Source: Balneolaceae bacterium | GTDB taxonomy: Bacteria; Bacteroidota; Rhodothermia; Balneolales; Balneolaceae | Direction of reading: 5' to 3' | NCBI GenBank assembly: GCA_017795005.1 | Contig: CP051242.1 | Coordinates: forward strand, 434,001-498,000 | DNA length: 64,000 nucleotides | In this document: positions 27,362 through 36,634 of the stretch, in pieces | How positions within the stretch are numbered: position 1 is the stretch's first letter | How the letters are laid out: every line of letters starts with the position of its first letter | The notes under the pieces: generated by a model | Databases searched by the model: none | What the model saw: the letters and a program-made list of their open reading frames with translations, nothing else | What the model was told of the DNA's origin: nothing | Made by a program: the position numbers and the translations under genes

Positions 27362-28408
27362 ATGCCCGTAAACAGAAATGCTTTAATACGATATCGGACT
27401 ATTGATAAGTGCCTTAGGAACAGGCAGAAACTTTGGACGCTTGATCAATTAATCCATGAATGTTCGGAAGCTTTGTACGAATATGAAGGAATTGAAAAAG
27501 GAGTAAGCAAAAGAACCATTCAGTCAGATATCCAGATTATGCGTTCAGATAAACTGGGGTATAATGCACCAATCATTGTAAAAGAAAAGAAGTATTACAC
27601 CTATTCGGACCCGGAATATACCATTACAAATATCCCGCTAACTGATCAGGATTTGGTAATGCTGAATGAAGTTGTGGAGATATTGAAGCAATTCAAGGGC
27701 TTTTCTCATTTTGAGGATATGGAAGAGATGGTAAAGAAACTGGAAGACAAGGTTAACACCAGTAAGTCAGAAAACAGGTCTATTATTGACTTTGAAAAAA
27801 CAGAAGGTTTGAAAGGGATTCACTATCTGGATGAATTATATCAGGCAATTCAGAAAGAACAAGTTCTTAAAATTACCTATCAATCATTTCGTGCAAGAAA
27901 ACCAGGTCAGTTCGAATTTCATCCTCAATTTTTGAAGGAATTTAATAACCGGTGGTTTCTGATAGGAGTTAAGGGTGAAGGTCAAAATATTATGGTAATT
28001 GCACTGGACAGAATAAAGAAAATAGAAAGTGCAAATGATCAGGAGTATATAAAGATTGATATAACTGCTAAGGAATATTTTAAGGAGGTAATTGGAGTTA
28101 CTGTTAGTCCAACCTCAAGGGCAAGGAAGGTTAAAATTTTTGTGGATAGAAGAATGGCTCCATATGTAGTGACAAAACCTCTTCATCCTTCCCAGAAAAT
28201 CGAAATGATTATAAATGGGGGAGTAATTATCAGTTTAACAGTTCAATTAAATTTCGAGCTTGAAGGTAAAATTTTAAGTTTTGGAGACTCTATGAAAGTA
28301 ATTGCTCCCAAAAAGTTGGTTACTCAGATCAATAAAAAACTTCGGTTAGCAATTAAAAATTATGAGAACTTAAATTACCCTTATAATGAACATGTAAAGG
28401 GAAATTAA
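27362..28408 (+). CDS. WYL-domain transcriptional regulator of the RNA-repair locus
   Basis: A 348-residue YafY-like regulator when started at the ATG at 27362 (a GTG lies directly before it). N-terminal winged HTH about residues 15-70 (LWTLDQLIHECSEALYEYEG, SKRTIQSDIQIMR). The WYL domain is about 155-225 (LKITYQSF, RWFLIGVKGEG, with WFL instead of WYL). A C-terminal WCX-like extension ends the protein. WYL domains bind nucleic-acid-related ligands and regulate several stress and defence systems. Divergent placement beside the TROVE gene points to control of this locus. Confidence 0.9.
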   Translation: MPVNRNALIRYRTIDKCLRNRQKLWTLDQLIHECSEALYEYEGIEKGVSKRTIQSDIQIMRSDKLGYNAPIIVKEKKYYTYSDPEYTITNIPLTDQDLVMLNEVVEILKQFKGFSHFEDMEEMVKKLEDKVNTSKSENRSIIDFEKTEGLKGIHYLDELYQAIQKEQVLKITYQSFRARKPGQFEFHPQFLKEFNNRWFLIGVKGEGQNIMVIALDRIKKIESANDQEYIKIDITAKEYFKEVIGVTVSPTSRARKVKIFVDRRMAPYVVTKPLHPSQKIEMIINGGVIISLTVQLNFELEGKILSFGDSMKVIAPKKLVTQINKKLRLAIKNYENLNYPYNEHVKGN

Positions 28409-28410
28409 AA

Positions 28411-29073
28411 TTAGTCCGACAGTCTAAAAAGCTCGTTACCTTCATAGACAGTCTTGGAGTCAGTATTATTCAAGCCATTTATTAATGCCTGAGCTACTTG
28501 TTGTCCGTGGATGGGTTTATACTTTTTTAACGGGGGTAGAAAAGTGAAAATATTTGCCAGAACTACGCCAGCTTTTTCCAAAAACCGAGATTCTTTTCTA
28601 TCTCCCTTCAAAATGGAAGGGCGTGCTATAAGTACTTTTTGAAATCCAATTTTATGTACTTCTTTATCGAGTCTTCCCTTCATATTCAGGTAAAAATTTT
28701 TACTCTTTTTTGACGCGCCTAAAGAGGAGACTAGTCCATATGAAGAAACACCATTGGAGGCAGCAGCTTTAGCAACATCCAATTGATGGTCAAAGTCAAT
28801 TTTCCACTGGGCATTTTGGCTACCGGCTTTTTTCAGAGTTGTTCCAAGAGCTGAGTATAATTCATCACCTTTAACAAGGTGTCGCCAGATATTAAGTTCA
28901 TCAAATTTGATCACGTGCTCGGCAAGCTTGGGATGAGAGACTCCTGTATTTCGTCGATGAAAGACAACTACTTTGGTATATCTTTCATCAGATAATAAAA
29001 GTTGGAGAATATGTGATCCAACAAGTCCGGTGGCCCCTACTACAATAGCCGTTTTCCCCTGAGTACTGCTCAT
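28411..29073 (-). CDS. NAD(P)-binding Rossmann protein (HTATIP2-like atypical SDR)
   Basis: A 220-residue atypical short-chain dehydrogenase. The dinucleotide loop is GATGLVGSHILQLLL near residue 13. It has VSSLGASKKSKNFYLNMKGR, where SLGAS and the YxxxK-like NFYLNMKGRLD match the HTATIP2/YbjT-like group, and RPSILKGDR. Short length and missing classical motifs suggest a redox sensor or ubiquinone-linked role rather than a defined dehydrogenase. Convergent with the WYL gene (2-bp gap). Confidence 0.82.
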   Translation of the reverse strand: MSSTQGKTAIVVGATGLVGSHILQLLLSDERYTKVVVFHRRNTGVSHPKLAEHVIKFDELNIWRHLVKGDELYSALGTTLKKAGSQNAQWKIDFDHQLDVAKAAASNGVSSYGLVSSLGASKKSKNFYLNMKGRLDKEVHKIGFQKVLIARPSILKGDRKESRFLEKAGVVLANIFTFLPPLKKYKPIHGQQVAQALINGLNNTDSKTVYEGNELFRLSD

Positions 29074-29166
29074 AACGCAATAATAGGGATTTCAGGTTAA
29101 ATCATGAAATAAGAAGATTTAACCAATGAATATTAAACGGCGCTAATTTTTGTAAACACGAAAAGC

Positions 29167-30372
29167 TTACATCGCTCCAAGTACTCTTCTTATAATTCCA
29201 TCCATAGCTGAGTTTTGAATCCAACGAGCAACTATTACAAGATTATTTTCCCAGTCTACATAAACCATATTCGTTCCTGCTCCCAAATGTCTAACGGAAC
29301 TTTCAGGCGCACTTGGCAATCCTTCTTTATTTCCATTCAGGAAAAAATTCATGAATCCATATCCAGTGTTAGCTTCTGTAGGAGTACGTGCCATCTCAAG
29401 CCATTCTTTGGAAATAATTTGCTCTCCGTTCCAGTTTCCATCGTTCAAAAGTAAGTATCCAAGTCTTGCCTGATCTCTGGCTGAGATAAACATTCCGCCA
29501 CCCCAGTGACCTCCTCCGCTCACACTTTGCATTTGCTGTCCATCAATAACAACCCAACTGGTTTCATAGCCTTGCCACCTCCACGTAGGCGATGCTCCGA
29601 TTTTATCCATCATGTGTTCCCGAAGCACTTTTGGAAGGGGTTCTCTGAAAACATTAAGAGCAGCAAGAGCAAGTAGGTTTACCCGTACATCGTTGTACTC
29701 CCACTCAGTACCCGGTTCGTAACGATCCCGAGTCATCCATTCCGACCTCGGGCCACTTGGTCGGTCTGCCCAATCCGGTTTGCCAAATAACGTTCCTTCC
29801 CAGTCAGAAGTTTGGCGAAGTAAATGATCCCAGGTAATCTTAGAATTATGCTCACTCTTAAAAGGCTCAAGCACTTTGGCTTTTCCTACATCATCCGATT
29901 TTGGAAGATTATCATCAAACTCCATCATTAAAATGGGGGCCATATACGAATCAACCTTATCATGGACATCACGGATAAGTCCCAAATCGTAGGCAATACC
30001 TACCGTAGTGCTGAGGAAAGTTTTAGTAACGCTATGAGTCATATCCACACGAAAAGGTTCACCCCACTCGGCTATGATGTATCCATCTTTTATGATTATT
30101 CCGGTTTGATCACCCCGGTCTTTAAAGGGCCCAACGCCATCACCAAAAGGTTCACGCCCAAACGTCTGGTAATGATTCAATTCCATATTTCTTGGATTAG
30201 GGCTCTCCATTGATTTTGTATATTCAATTGCGGCGTTAATGGAATCAGGATTTAAACCAAGTTCCTCCGGAGTTTTAGTTTCCCAGTTTCCCCAACTCCC
30301 TGGGAAATAGGTTTGTGCAAAAACAGGGGCGTTTAACAAAAGGATGATTAGAAATAGAACACGTCTATACAT
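29167..30372 (-). CDS. Secreted serine hydrolase, beta-lactamase family
   Basis: A 401-residue protein with signal peptide ending in PVFAQ. The catalytic SxxK is in MTHSVTKTFLST, and the Tyr motif is in GTEWEYNDVRVNLLA. GGGHWGGGMFIS forms the later conserved box. It belongs to the class C beta-lactamase/esterase EstB-like fold and is distinct from the hydrolase at 20166. Monocistronic, with a 150-bp upstream spacer. The substrate is unknown. Confidence 0.88.
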   Translation of the reverse strand: MYRRVLFLIILLLNAPVFAQTYFPGSWGNWETKTPEELGLNPDSINAAIEYTKSMESPNPRNMELNHYQTFGREPFGDGVGPFKDRGDQTGIIIKDGYIIAEWGEPFRVDMTHSVTKTFLSTTVGIAYDLGLIRDVHDKVDSYMAPILMMEFDDNLPKSDDVGKAKVLEPFKSEHNSKITWDHLLRQTSDWEGTLFGKPDWADRPSGPRSEWMTRDRYEPGTEWEYNDVRVNLLALAALNVFREPLPKVLREHMMDKIGASPTWRWQGYETSWVVIDGQQMQSVSGGGHWGGGMFISARDQARLGYLLLNDGNWNGEQIISKEWLEMARTPTEANTGYGFMNFFLNGNKEGLPSAPESSVRHLGAGTNMVYVDWENNLVIVARWIQNSAMDGIIRRVLGAM

Positions 30373-30528
30373 AATGCCGGAATTGAGTTATTCTGTTTCG
30401 GATAAGTTAATACTCAAAAGGGTAAATGCACCATAAATGAGGTAAAAACTAAAGAATAACACTTAGTAATTTGCAGCAATGCAACTGTTGACTATCTTGA
30501 ACGCCGAAAAGTAAAAAATAAAACGAAT

Positions 30529-31773
30529 TTGAAAGAATACAGGCTGGGGATCATAACTTCTATTCTGGTACTCATTGTGGGCACATCTCTGATTGTTTAT
30601 ACATTAGAATCAAAAAAAAGAGAACTCCAGGATGAACTGATTGAGTTATCAAAAGTAAAATATGGATTATTCAGTGTGGATGAATGGGAGGAAATTCTTT
30701 CCGATATCATCACTAAAAGAATTAATGACTTTGATCTTGAAGACACAAATCAGGATAAACTCAAAGAAAAGATTGCCGATTTCCTTCAGATTGCTATCGA
30801 TGAACTGGAAGTAGCTTATAACGAAAAAGAAGGCTTTTTAAAAAGAACCGGAGCGTCTGTATTTGGGGTGTTCGGGCATATGGAAAAGAAAATTCCAGAG
30901 ATTACGGAAAGTATCATGACATTCATGAATGATCCTGAGAACAGAGAAAGAATCAAGGAGTACCTTCTTAAGAAAATGAAGGAGTATTCTGAAGAAACCT
31001 TTGCAGAAATCAATTATACGGTGCATGATCTTATCCTGGCAAAGCACGGAGCCGAGAATAAGCAGGATGCAATCAAAATATTAAAAGAAAAGATCGTAAC
31101 CATCGATCGCCAAAGACAACCATATTCCACAGCGTTGTTTAGCGTCACAATTCTGTTGTTCATGTTAGTAGCTTTGTCAAAGGATTTAAAAAAGACAGAG
31201 TTTACTTCTCTTACTGTATCATGTGGAGTTTTATTATTAGTGGGACTGCTTCTACCTATGATAAATATTGACGCCAGGGTTTCTGAAATGAACTTTCAGC
31301 TTTTGGGAGAAGAGATATCCTTTATTGATCAGGTGCTTTATTTTAAGAGTAAAAGCATATTGGAAGTAGTAATTCTTATGCTTAGCAAATCTAAGCTGGA
31401 TGTTTTACTCGTAGGTTTTCTTGTACTTTTATTCAGCGTGCTGTTTCCCGTTTCGAAATTGATCACTTCGTTATTCTATCTTTATTCGGAAAAAGCCAGG
31501 AACAGCAAGGTCGCCCGGTTCCTTGTATTTAAGACAGCTAAGTGGTCGATGGCGGATGTAATGGTGGTTGCTATTTTTATGGCGTTTATCGGATTTTCGG
31601 GGATTGTGAGTGAGCAGCTTAAAGACTTAGAATCAATCGCATTAAATGTGGATATTTTCACAACAAATGCATCCAGCCTTCAAATTGGATTCTTCTTGTT
31701 TACAAGTTTTGCTGTGTTAAGCACGTTAGTTTCTTATAAACTTCAGTATAATTTTAAGGATGAATCGGAGTAA
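30529..31773 (+). CDS. PqiA-like inner-membrane protein with an N-terminal extension
   Basis: A 414-residue membrane protein starting with TTG at 30529 (no in-frame ATG upstream). One N-terminal TM (about residues 8-24) is followed by about 170 charged, helical residues, then TM helices from about 205. The C-terminal half has VLFPVSKLITSLFYLY and FKTAKWSMADVMVVAIFMAF, signature phrases of the paraquat-inducible protein A family, part of envelope lipid transport systems. The usual MCE-domain PqiB partner is not adjacent. The long cytoplasmic or periplasmic insert is unusual for PqiA. Confidence 0.82.
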   Translation: MKEYRLGIITSILVLIVGTSLIVYTLESKKRELQDELIELSKVKYGLFSVDEWEEILSDIITKRINDFDLEDTNQDKLKEKIADFLQIAIDELEVAYNEKEGFLKRTGASVFGVFGHMEKKIPEITESIMTFMNDPENRERIKEYLLKKMKEYSEETFAEINYTVHDLILAKHGAENKQDAIKILKEKIVTIDRQRQPYSTALFSVTILLFMLVALSKDLKKTEFTSLTVSCGVLLLVGLLLPMINIDARVSEMNFQLLGEEISFIDQVLYFKSKSILEVVILMLSKSKLDVLLVGFLVLLFSVLFPVSKLITSLFYLYSEKARNSKVARFLVFKTAKWSMADVMVVAIFMAFIGFSGIVSEQLKDLESIALNVDIFTTNASSLQIGFFLFTSFAVLSTLVSYKLQYNFKDESE

Positions 31774-31789
31774 ATTGATCAGGAGAAGT

Positions 31790-32533
31790 TTAGATCCCCA
31801 ACTGTGCTTTCAGATCTTTTACTCTTCGTCTCGAAACGCCAATCTGAACGCCATTCTTGAGTTTAATTTCATATGATCCCGAAAACCATGGAATGAGTTC
31901 GGAAATGAATTTCACATTTACAAGGTAAGAACGGTGAGAGCGAATAAATCGACCATCGGAAAGCCTTTTTTCCAATAAGTCTAGGGTTCCTTCCACTCTG
32001 TATTTTGCATCTGAAGTATGAGCGAATAACAGTTTGTCATCAGCTTCAATATAAAATACATCATTAATATCCAGAATATGGATGCCCCGACCTTTTTTGG
32101 CAGTAAGTACATGAAGAGGTTTTTCCTTTTGTTCTTCTAATGCTCTTTCAAGCGACTCACTTTGATTGGTTTTTAGAGTAGAAAAATCCCGGAGTCGGTT
32201 TACACACTCTTTCAACCTTTCCAAACGAACCGGTTTGGTCAGATAATCCAAAGCATGAACCTCAAAAGCTTTGATCGCATATTGATCATAGGCGGTAACA
32301 AAAACGATATAAGGAAGTGGTTTCTGAAGTAACGAAACCACATCAAAGCCATCCAATCCCGGCATTTGAATATCCAGAAATACCACATCTGGTTTTAGTT
32401 CATTGATCTGTTCAACCGCATCGGAAGCTTGTCCCGACTCTCCAGCTATTTCAATTTCATTTTCGGAATGAGCGAGTAAGGAGCGAAGACGTTCTCTCGC
32501 CAGCGGTTCATCATCAACCAGAAATGCTTTCAT
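31790..32533 (-). CDS. LytTR family response regulator
   Basis: A 247-residue regulator when started at MKAFLVDDEP (32533); a longer frame from 32566 adds 11 unlikely residues. The receiver domain has VDDE near the N-terminus, phospho-Asp in VVFLDIQMPGLDG, and the Lys motif YLTKPVRL. The C-terminal LytTR DNA-binding domain is recognised by KKGRGIHILDINDVFYIEAD and GRFIRSHRSYLVNVKFI. It overlaps the upstream LytS-like kinase by 20 bp, a classic two-component pair. Confidence 0.94.
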   Translation of the reverse strand: MKAFLVDDEPLARERLRSLLAHSENEIEIAGESGQASDAVEQINELKPDVVFLDIQMPGLDGFDVVSLLQKPLPYIVFVTAYDQYAIKAFEVHALDYLTKPVRLERLKECVNRLRDFSTLKTNQSESLERALEEQKEKPLHVLTAKKGRGIHILDINDVFYIEADDKLLFAHTSDAKYRVEGTLDLLEKRLSDGRFIRSHRSYLVNVKFISELIPWFSGSYEIKLKNGVQIGVSRRRVKDLKAQLGI

Positions 32534-33650
32534 AGACAGGCTTTTCTTGAGGGTTGAAATGAGCATGTTGTTCTAAGTGAGAAATCGGGAAGCGGAGCAA
32601 TAATCCATCATCAGAAATAGCACCGTCAACCTGATCACCAAAATGTAGCTTTAAGCGCTGAAATACATTTGAAAGTCCGGTTCCTTTTTCAAGAAGTTTC
32701 TCAAAATTATTATGCGGAAAACCCGGGCCGGTATCAGAGATAGAAAGTTCCAGTAATTCATGATTAGATTTCACAGTAACTCGTACGGTATGGTTGCCCT
32801 CTTTTTTGCTAACTCCATGTTTGACTGCATTTTCAACAAGTGGTTGTAACGTGAGCACCGGAACACTCACGTTAAGAAGATTATCGGGAACATCAATATT
32901 TACTGTAAGTCGCTCTTTAAAACGAGCTTGTTCAATGTTCAGGTATAGATTTATAATTTCAATTTCATCCTTCAAGCAAACCAGCGGGGTCTCACTTGCT
33001 CTGAGTGTGTACCGGAAAACATCCGCCAAATCTTCGGTTACTGCTTCAGCTTCTGAGGGAGAAATGCGTATTAAAGCCGCGATTGAGTTTAGAGAATTAA
33101 AAAGGAAATGCGGGTTTATTTGAGCTCTTAACGCACTTAATTCTGAGTCTACTCTTCTTTTTTCTGCATCCATTGAGCGCCGCATATATGCAGTGGAATA
33201 AAAGAAGCCGTTCGTCATAAGTATCCCAACAAGACAAAATAAGGCGATAATTATAAGCCCCACTTCAGACTTTGAGGATTCCATAGAGGCATGGTCATAG
33301 ATTAGTCCATGAATAGATTCAGTGATAAAGAAACCGAGCCCAAATCCAACAAAGGAAACAGTAATCTGAACAGCCCCATGAATGAATAAGACATTCTTTT
33401 TATGAAGGGGAAATGCTTTAACAAGAGGGTTCCAGGTCAGTCGGAAAAACAACAGGAATAGGAAGGCGTATATAGCTGAAAAGAGATATCCATCCAACCA
33501 TTTTCCACTCATTGTCTCAGGATCCAGATTAGTGAATACCCATGTACTTACTGTACCAAGAGAGAGCGTAAAGAAAACCCACAGCCCGAATAACATGTTA
33601 TTGAAGTTTTCGGGGGTATCGACTGAAATCATATGTTCGTTTCGGGCCAT
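32514..33650 (-). CDS. LytS-like sensor histidine kinase
   Basis: A 378-residue kinase with four N-terminal TM helices (about residues 18-160). The His_kinase domain is marked by LRAQINPHFLFNSLNSIAAL, with the phospho-acceptor His in PHFLFN, and the ATPase domain by LQPLVENAVKHGVSKKEG and SDTGPGFP. It is of the PF06580 type that pairs with LytTR regulators, here encoded directly downstream. It lies between this regulator and a TonB receptor gene, which may be a target. Confidence 0.94.
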   Translation of the reverse strand: MARNEHMISVDTPENFNNMLFGLWVFFTLSLGTVSTWVFTNLDPETMSGKWLDGYLFSAIYAFLFLLFFRLTWNPLVKAFPLHKKNVLFIHGAVQITVSFVGFGLGFFITESIHGLIYDHASMESSKSEVGLIIIALFCLVGILMTNGFFYSTAYMRRSMDAEKRRVDSELSALRAQINPHFLFNSLNSIAALIRISPSEAEAVTEDLADVFRYTLRASETPLVCLKDEIEIINLYLNIEQARFKERLTVNIDVPDNLLNVSVPVLTLQPLVENAVKHGVSKKEGNHTVRVTVKSNHELLELSISDTGPGFPHNNFEKLLEKGTGLSNVFQRLKLHFGDQVDGAISDDGLLLRFPISHLEQHAHFNPQEKPVYESISG

Positions 33651-33673
33651 GGATGAATGATCAGAAAAAAGGC

Positions 33674-35959
33674 TTAGAATTCAAACTTAAAGCCACTAAC
33701 GGGTAAAAGATTGAATTGAGTGGCGCGATCAACTTCCTGAGTTCTGATATTCCAGAAGTCAGTTTCTACATTCTGTTGATTGTACACATTCCATACTTCC
33801 AGGAAAAGAACCATATTGGTGCGCTTCAGGAAGAATCGACGATCAACCCGTGTAAATAATGAATGGTAAGCCGGGTATCGTTCTTCATTAAATCGTGATA
33901 CATCCAGTACTTCCGTATTCTGATCAGCTGAAGCTACTGGATCTACAGGAGTATAAGCTCTTCCTCCCAGAATACTCCATCTCACACTTACTTCCCATAA
34001 ATCATTTGGACGGTATCCACCAATTACACTGAAGAGATATCGGTTATCAAAATTTCTATCCTGCCAGGTACCGGTATAATCTTTATGTCTTGTTCTGAAG
34101 AAAGAACCGGAAATCATTCCATAGAAATCGACCGCAAGTTTCTTTTGAATCAGCACTTCAACACCGCGAGAATAAGCTTCCCCATTATCATCTAACGTAC
34201 TGTAAAACTGTTGAAACGAATCCAGCACATAATTTCTATCTCCAACAGAATTTACAGCAGGGAGGATAGGCGCGTTTCGATATTCCTTGTCGTATACCTC
34301 TATCGTAAGTTTAGTATCGTCGGTTAACAGATAGTCAACTCCAAGAATAAACTGGTTAGATCGGGTGCTTTTTAAATCTGCCAGAGCTGCATTCTGAGAT
34401 ATCAGATATCTGGGAACGGCCTGGTAATAAATTCCGGTAGAAAAATTAACTCCTAACCTATTCGTTGCCTGATAACGAGCCTTAAATCGGGGAGACAGAT
34501 TTATGTCTTCATTATACGAATTATAAGTGGATCGTAGTCCAACCGTTGCAGACAGTTTTGAAGTCGGCTGGATGGTATAAGCAGCGAAAACAGAACCCAG
34601 ACTTCCGTTTACATCATCATTTCTATTAAAACCAGGCCGATCCTCACCGGATTGATTTGTTTCTGCTGCAATAAAATAATCATACTCATTTTGTTCAGCA
34701 CGAACTTCAAAGCCGAATTCGACACTATTTGAAGTATTAAATCTGAAGTATGAAGTACTTCTAAGAACCGCTATTGCTTCTCTGGAGTCGAAATCAAGAC
34801 TAGGAGTTTCAGAGAGAACATCAATAAGTAGTTGCTCCTGTTGTCTGAAAGAATAAGAGACAGAAGTATTTGTAAATCCATTTCCCCATAAATGCTTCCA
34901 GTTTACACCGGTGGTATTCTGATCATTTTGATTGGAAATAGCGTCAGCAAAACCTTCATCAAAAGCTTCTTCAACATCATTTTCGAACAAACTGGTACCA
35001 TAGATATTCAGAAAAGAAAAGGTGTTTTTCGCATTTGGTTTTACTGTCACCTTTGCCTGAGCGTCAGCAAAAGACGGAGCTCCCCCAGCGTTAATAGCAT
35101 TGGCAATTAAATCCAGATAACTACGCCGGGCTGAAACAAGAAAACTGGTGTTTTCAGAAATTGGGCCGTCCAGATTAAATACAAAGCCTGCTAAATTAGC
35201 ACCGATATCTCCACGGAGCCGGTTTGCATTTCCATCACGGTAAGTGATATTAGATACAGAGGAAAGATGATTCCCAAATTCTGCGGAAAAACCGCCAGCT
35301 GCAAAATCAATCTCTGAAACCAGCTCTGTATTTACGATACCTATGGGACCATTGGACTGACCACTTTGAGTTCTGAAATGTCGCACATCAGGAAGGGGGA
35401 TATTGTCAATATAATATCCGTTTTCAGTTGGACTGCCTCCACGGACGAGCATATCCTGACTGGTTTCTCCTTTAGTTGCCACACTTGGAAGGGCATTCAA
35501 TACTCTGGCTAATTCCTGGGCGGCGCCCGGTGAACGACGAATTTCTTCTGGAGTAAAAGATACTTTTCCAATTCCGTCCGTGGATACTTCAGAAAAATAA
35601 CCGGAAGTAACAGTAATTTCTTCTCCCTGCACCGGTGACAGGTTTAATTTTATTTCAAGTACCTGTTCCCGGTTCGCACCTACCACGATATCGGGAAGGG
35701 TTCGGGTTTCGTAGCCGATATATCGGACTACAAGGGTATAGATTCCCGGTGTTAAACTCGAAATTTCAAAATTACCGTCCAGATCAGAGGCCGTTCCGCT
35801 GAGTGTTTTTTCAATAAGAAGATTTACTCCAATTAGCGGTTCCAACGTTTGGGCATCTATCACCTTTCCGGAAATAGCGCCCTCGCGTTGTGTGTTTTGT
35901 GCCAGGATCATTGTTGGCACCATGAGTAGAATGAGCATAAAAAAGAGTGAGCGAGTCAT
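33674..35959 (-). CDS. TonB-dependent receptor with carboxypeptidase-like N-domain
   Basis: A 761-residue outer-membrane receptor with signal peptide (MTRSLFFMLILLMVPTMILA). An N-terminal CarboxypepD_reg-like domain covers about residues 27-110 (ISGKVIDAQTLEPLIGVNLL). The plug domain has ARVLNALPSVATKGETSQDM and VRGGSPTENGYYIDNIPLP, and the barrel ends with Phe (GFKFEF). No SusD partner is adjacent, so it is more likely a siderophore, vitamin or peptide receptor than a glycan SusC. It lies on the same strand as, and 23 bp upstream of, the LytS/LytTR pair. Confidence 0.93.
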   Translation of the reverse strand: MTRSLFFMLILLMVPTMILAQNTQREGAISGKVIDAQTLEPLIGVNLLIEKTLSGTASDLDGNFEISSLTPGIYTLVVRYIGYETRTLPDIVVGANREQVLEIKLNLSPVQGEEITVTSGYFSEVSTDGIGKVSFTPEEIRRSPGAAQELARVLNALPSVATKGETSQDMLVRGGSPTENGYYIDNIPLPDVRHFRTQSGQSNGPIGIVNTELVSEIDFAAGGFSAEFGNHLSSVSNITYRDGNANRLRGDIGANLAGFVFNLDGPISENTSFLVSARRSYLDLIANAINAGGAPSFADAQAKVTVKPNAKNTFSFLNIYGTSLFENDVEEAFDEGFADAISNQNDQNTTGVNWKHLWGNGFTNTSVSYSFRQQEQLLIDVLSETPSLDFDSREAIAVLRSTSYFRFNTSNSVEFGFEVRAEQNEYDYFIAAETNQSGEDRPGFNRNDDVNGSLGSVFAAYTIQPTSKLSATVGLRSTYNSYNEDINLSPRFKARYQATNRLGVNFSTGIYYQAVPRYLISQNAALADLKSTRSNQFILGVDYLLTDDTKLTIEVYDKEYRNAPILPAVNSVGDRNYVLDSFQQFYSTLDDNGEAYSRGVEVLIQKKLAVDFYGMISGSFFRTRHKDYTGTWQDRNFDNRYLFSVIGGYRPNDLWEVSVRWSILGGRAYTPVDPVASADQNTEVLDVSRFNEERYPAYHSLFTRVDRRFFLKRTNMVLFLEVWNVYNQQNVETDFWNIRTQEVDRATQFNLLPVSGFKFEF

Positions 35960-36087
35960 ATTAAACCTGTTAGTTTTTGATTCGCTGCAAAATTAGGAGA
36001 GAATGTTCAGCTCTCTATGTTTGAGGAGATTAACGGGGTGAAAACCTGACGAACGGCAGAATTAAAAGAGTGGGTGGTTTTTGATTT

Positions 36088-36173
36088 GTCATTTCGAAGG
36101 AGAGAATCGACCGAGAAATCCAGGGGATTCAAAAAAAGCTACTCTTTAGATATCTCACTCCGTTCGATATGAC
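36088..36173. repeat. GTCAT-ended inverted-repeat element
   Basis: Left arm GTCATTTCGAAGGAG..., right arm ending ...CGTTCGATATGAC, imperfect inverted repeats about 86 bp in total. Part of the dispersed family, in the 292-bp spacer upstream of the TonB receptor gene. Confidence 0.65.
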
Positions 36174-36179
36174 AAAACC

Positions 36180-36231
36180 GTCATCCTGAGGACACTTCCG
36201 CCCGCCTGTCGTCAGGCAGGCTCAGAAAGAC
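36180..36231. repeat. Second GTCAT-type repeat with a GC-rich hairpin
   Basis: Starts GTCATCCTGAGG and contains GCCTG-TCGT-CAGGC (36204-36217), a perfect 5-bp hairpin. Adjacent to the previous repeat. Confidence 0.6.
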
Positions 36232-36251
36232 TTTTAAAAAGAACTATTGAC

Positions 36252-36623
36252 TCACCCCAAATCCTTCACAAAAATAATCGCATTGTGATTGGGACTATAA
36301 AAGCCAAACTCATCGGTTCCCCAAGCAGTATTACTCTGTCTGTTTATTTCAAAGCCTTTCTCTTCAAATTCTTTCTGAAGAATATCTAAATCATTCACCC
36401 AAACCTTAATTTGTTGAGCCGTATTTTGGAATGGTACTTTGGGTTCAACGTGAGATTGTAGATGAATATACTGTCCTTCCTTGTGAACTACTGCATAATC
36501 CAGTTTGTCTGAATATCTCGAAGAATCATAAACGTTAGTAAAGCCTAGCTTTTCGAAGAATTTGATTTCTGATTTTATATCACTGGCAGGCAGAACGGGG
36601 GAAATGTTTTGAAAATTAGCCAT
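36252..36623 (-). CDS. VOC family protein (glyoxalase/bleomycin-resistance fold)
   Basis: A 123-residue vicinal oxygen chelate protein. It shows two beta-alpha-beta-beta-beta modules: ISPVLPASDIKSEIKFFEKL GFTNVYD, and the second with WVNDLDILQKEFEEKG and WGTDEFGFYSPNHNAIIFV. Many such proteins in this clade have no metal and are of unknown function. It is 11 bp downstream of the MBL-fold gene, on the same strand, and probably in one transcript with it. Confidence 0.85.
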   Translation of the reverse strand: MANFQNISPVLPASDIKSEIKFFEKLGFTNVYDSSRYSDKLDYAVVHKEGQYIHLQSHVEPKVPFQNTAQQIKVWVNDLDILQKEFEEKGFEINRQSNTAWGTDEFGFYSPNHNAIIFVKDLG

Positions 36624-36634
36624 ACGGAGAACTT

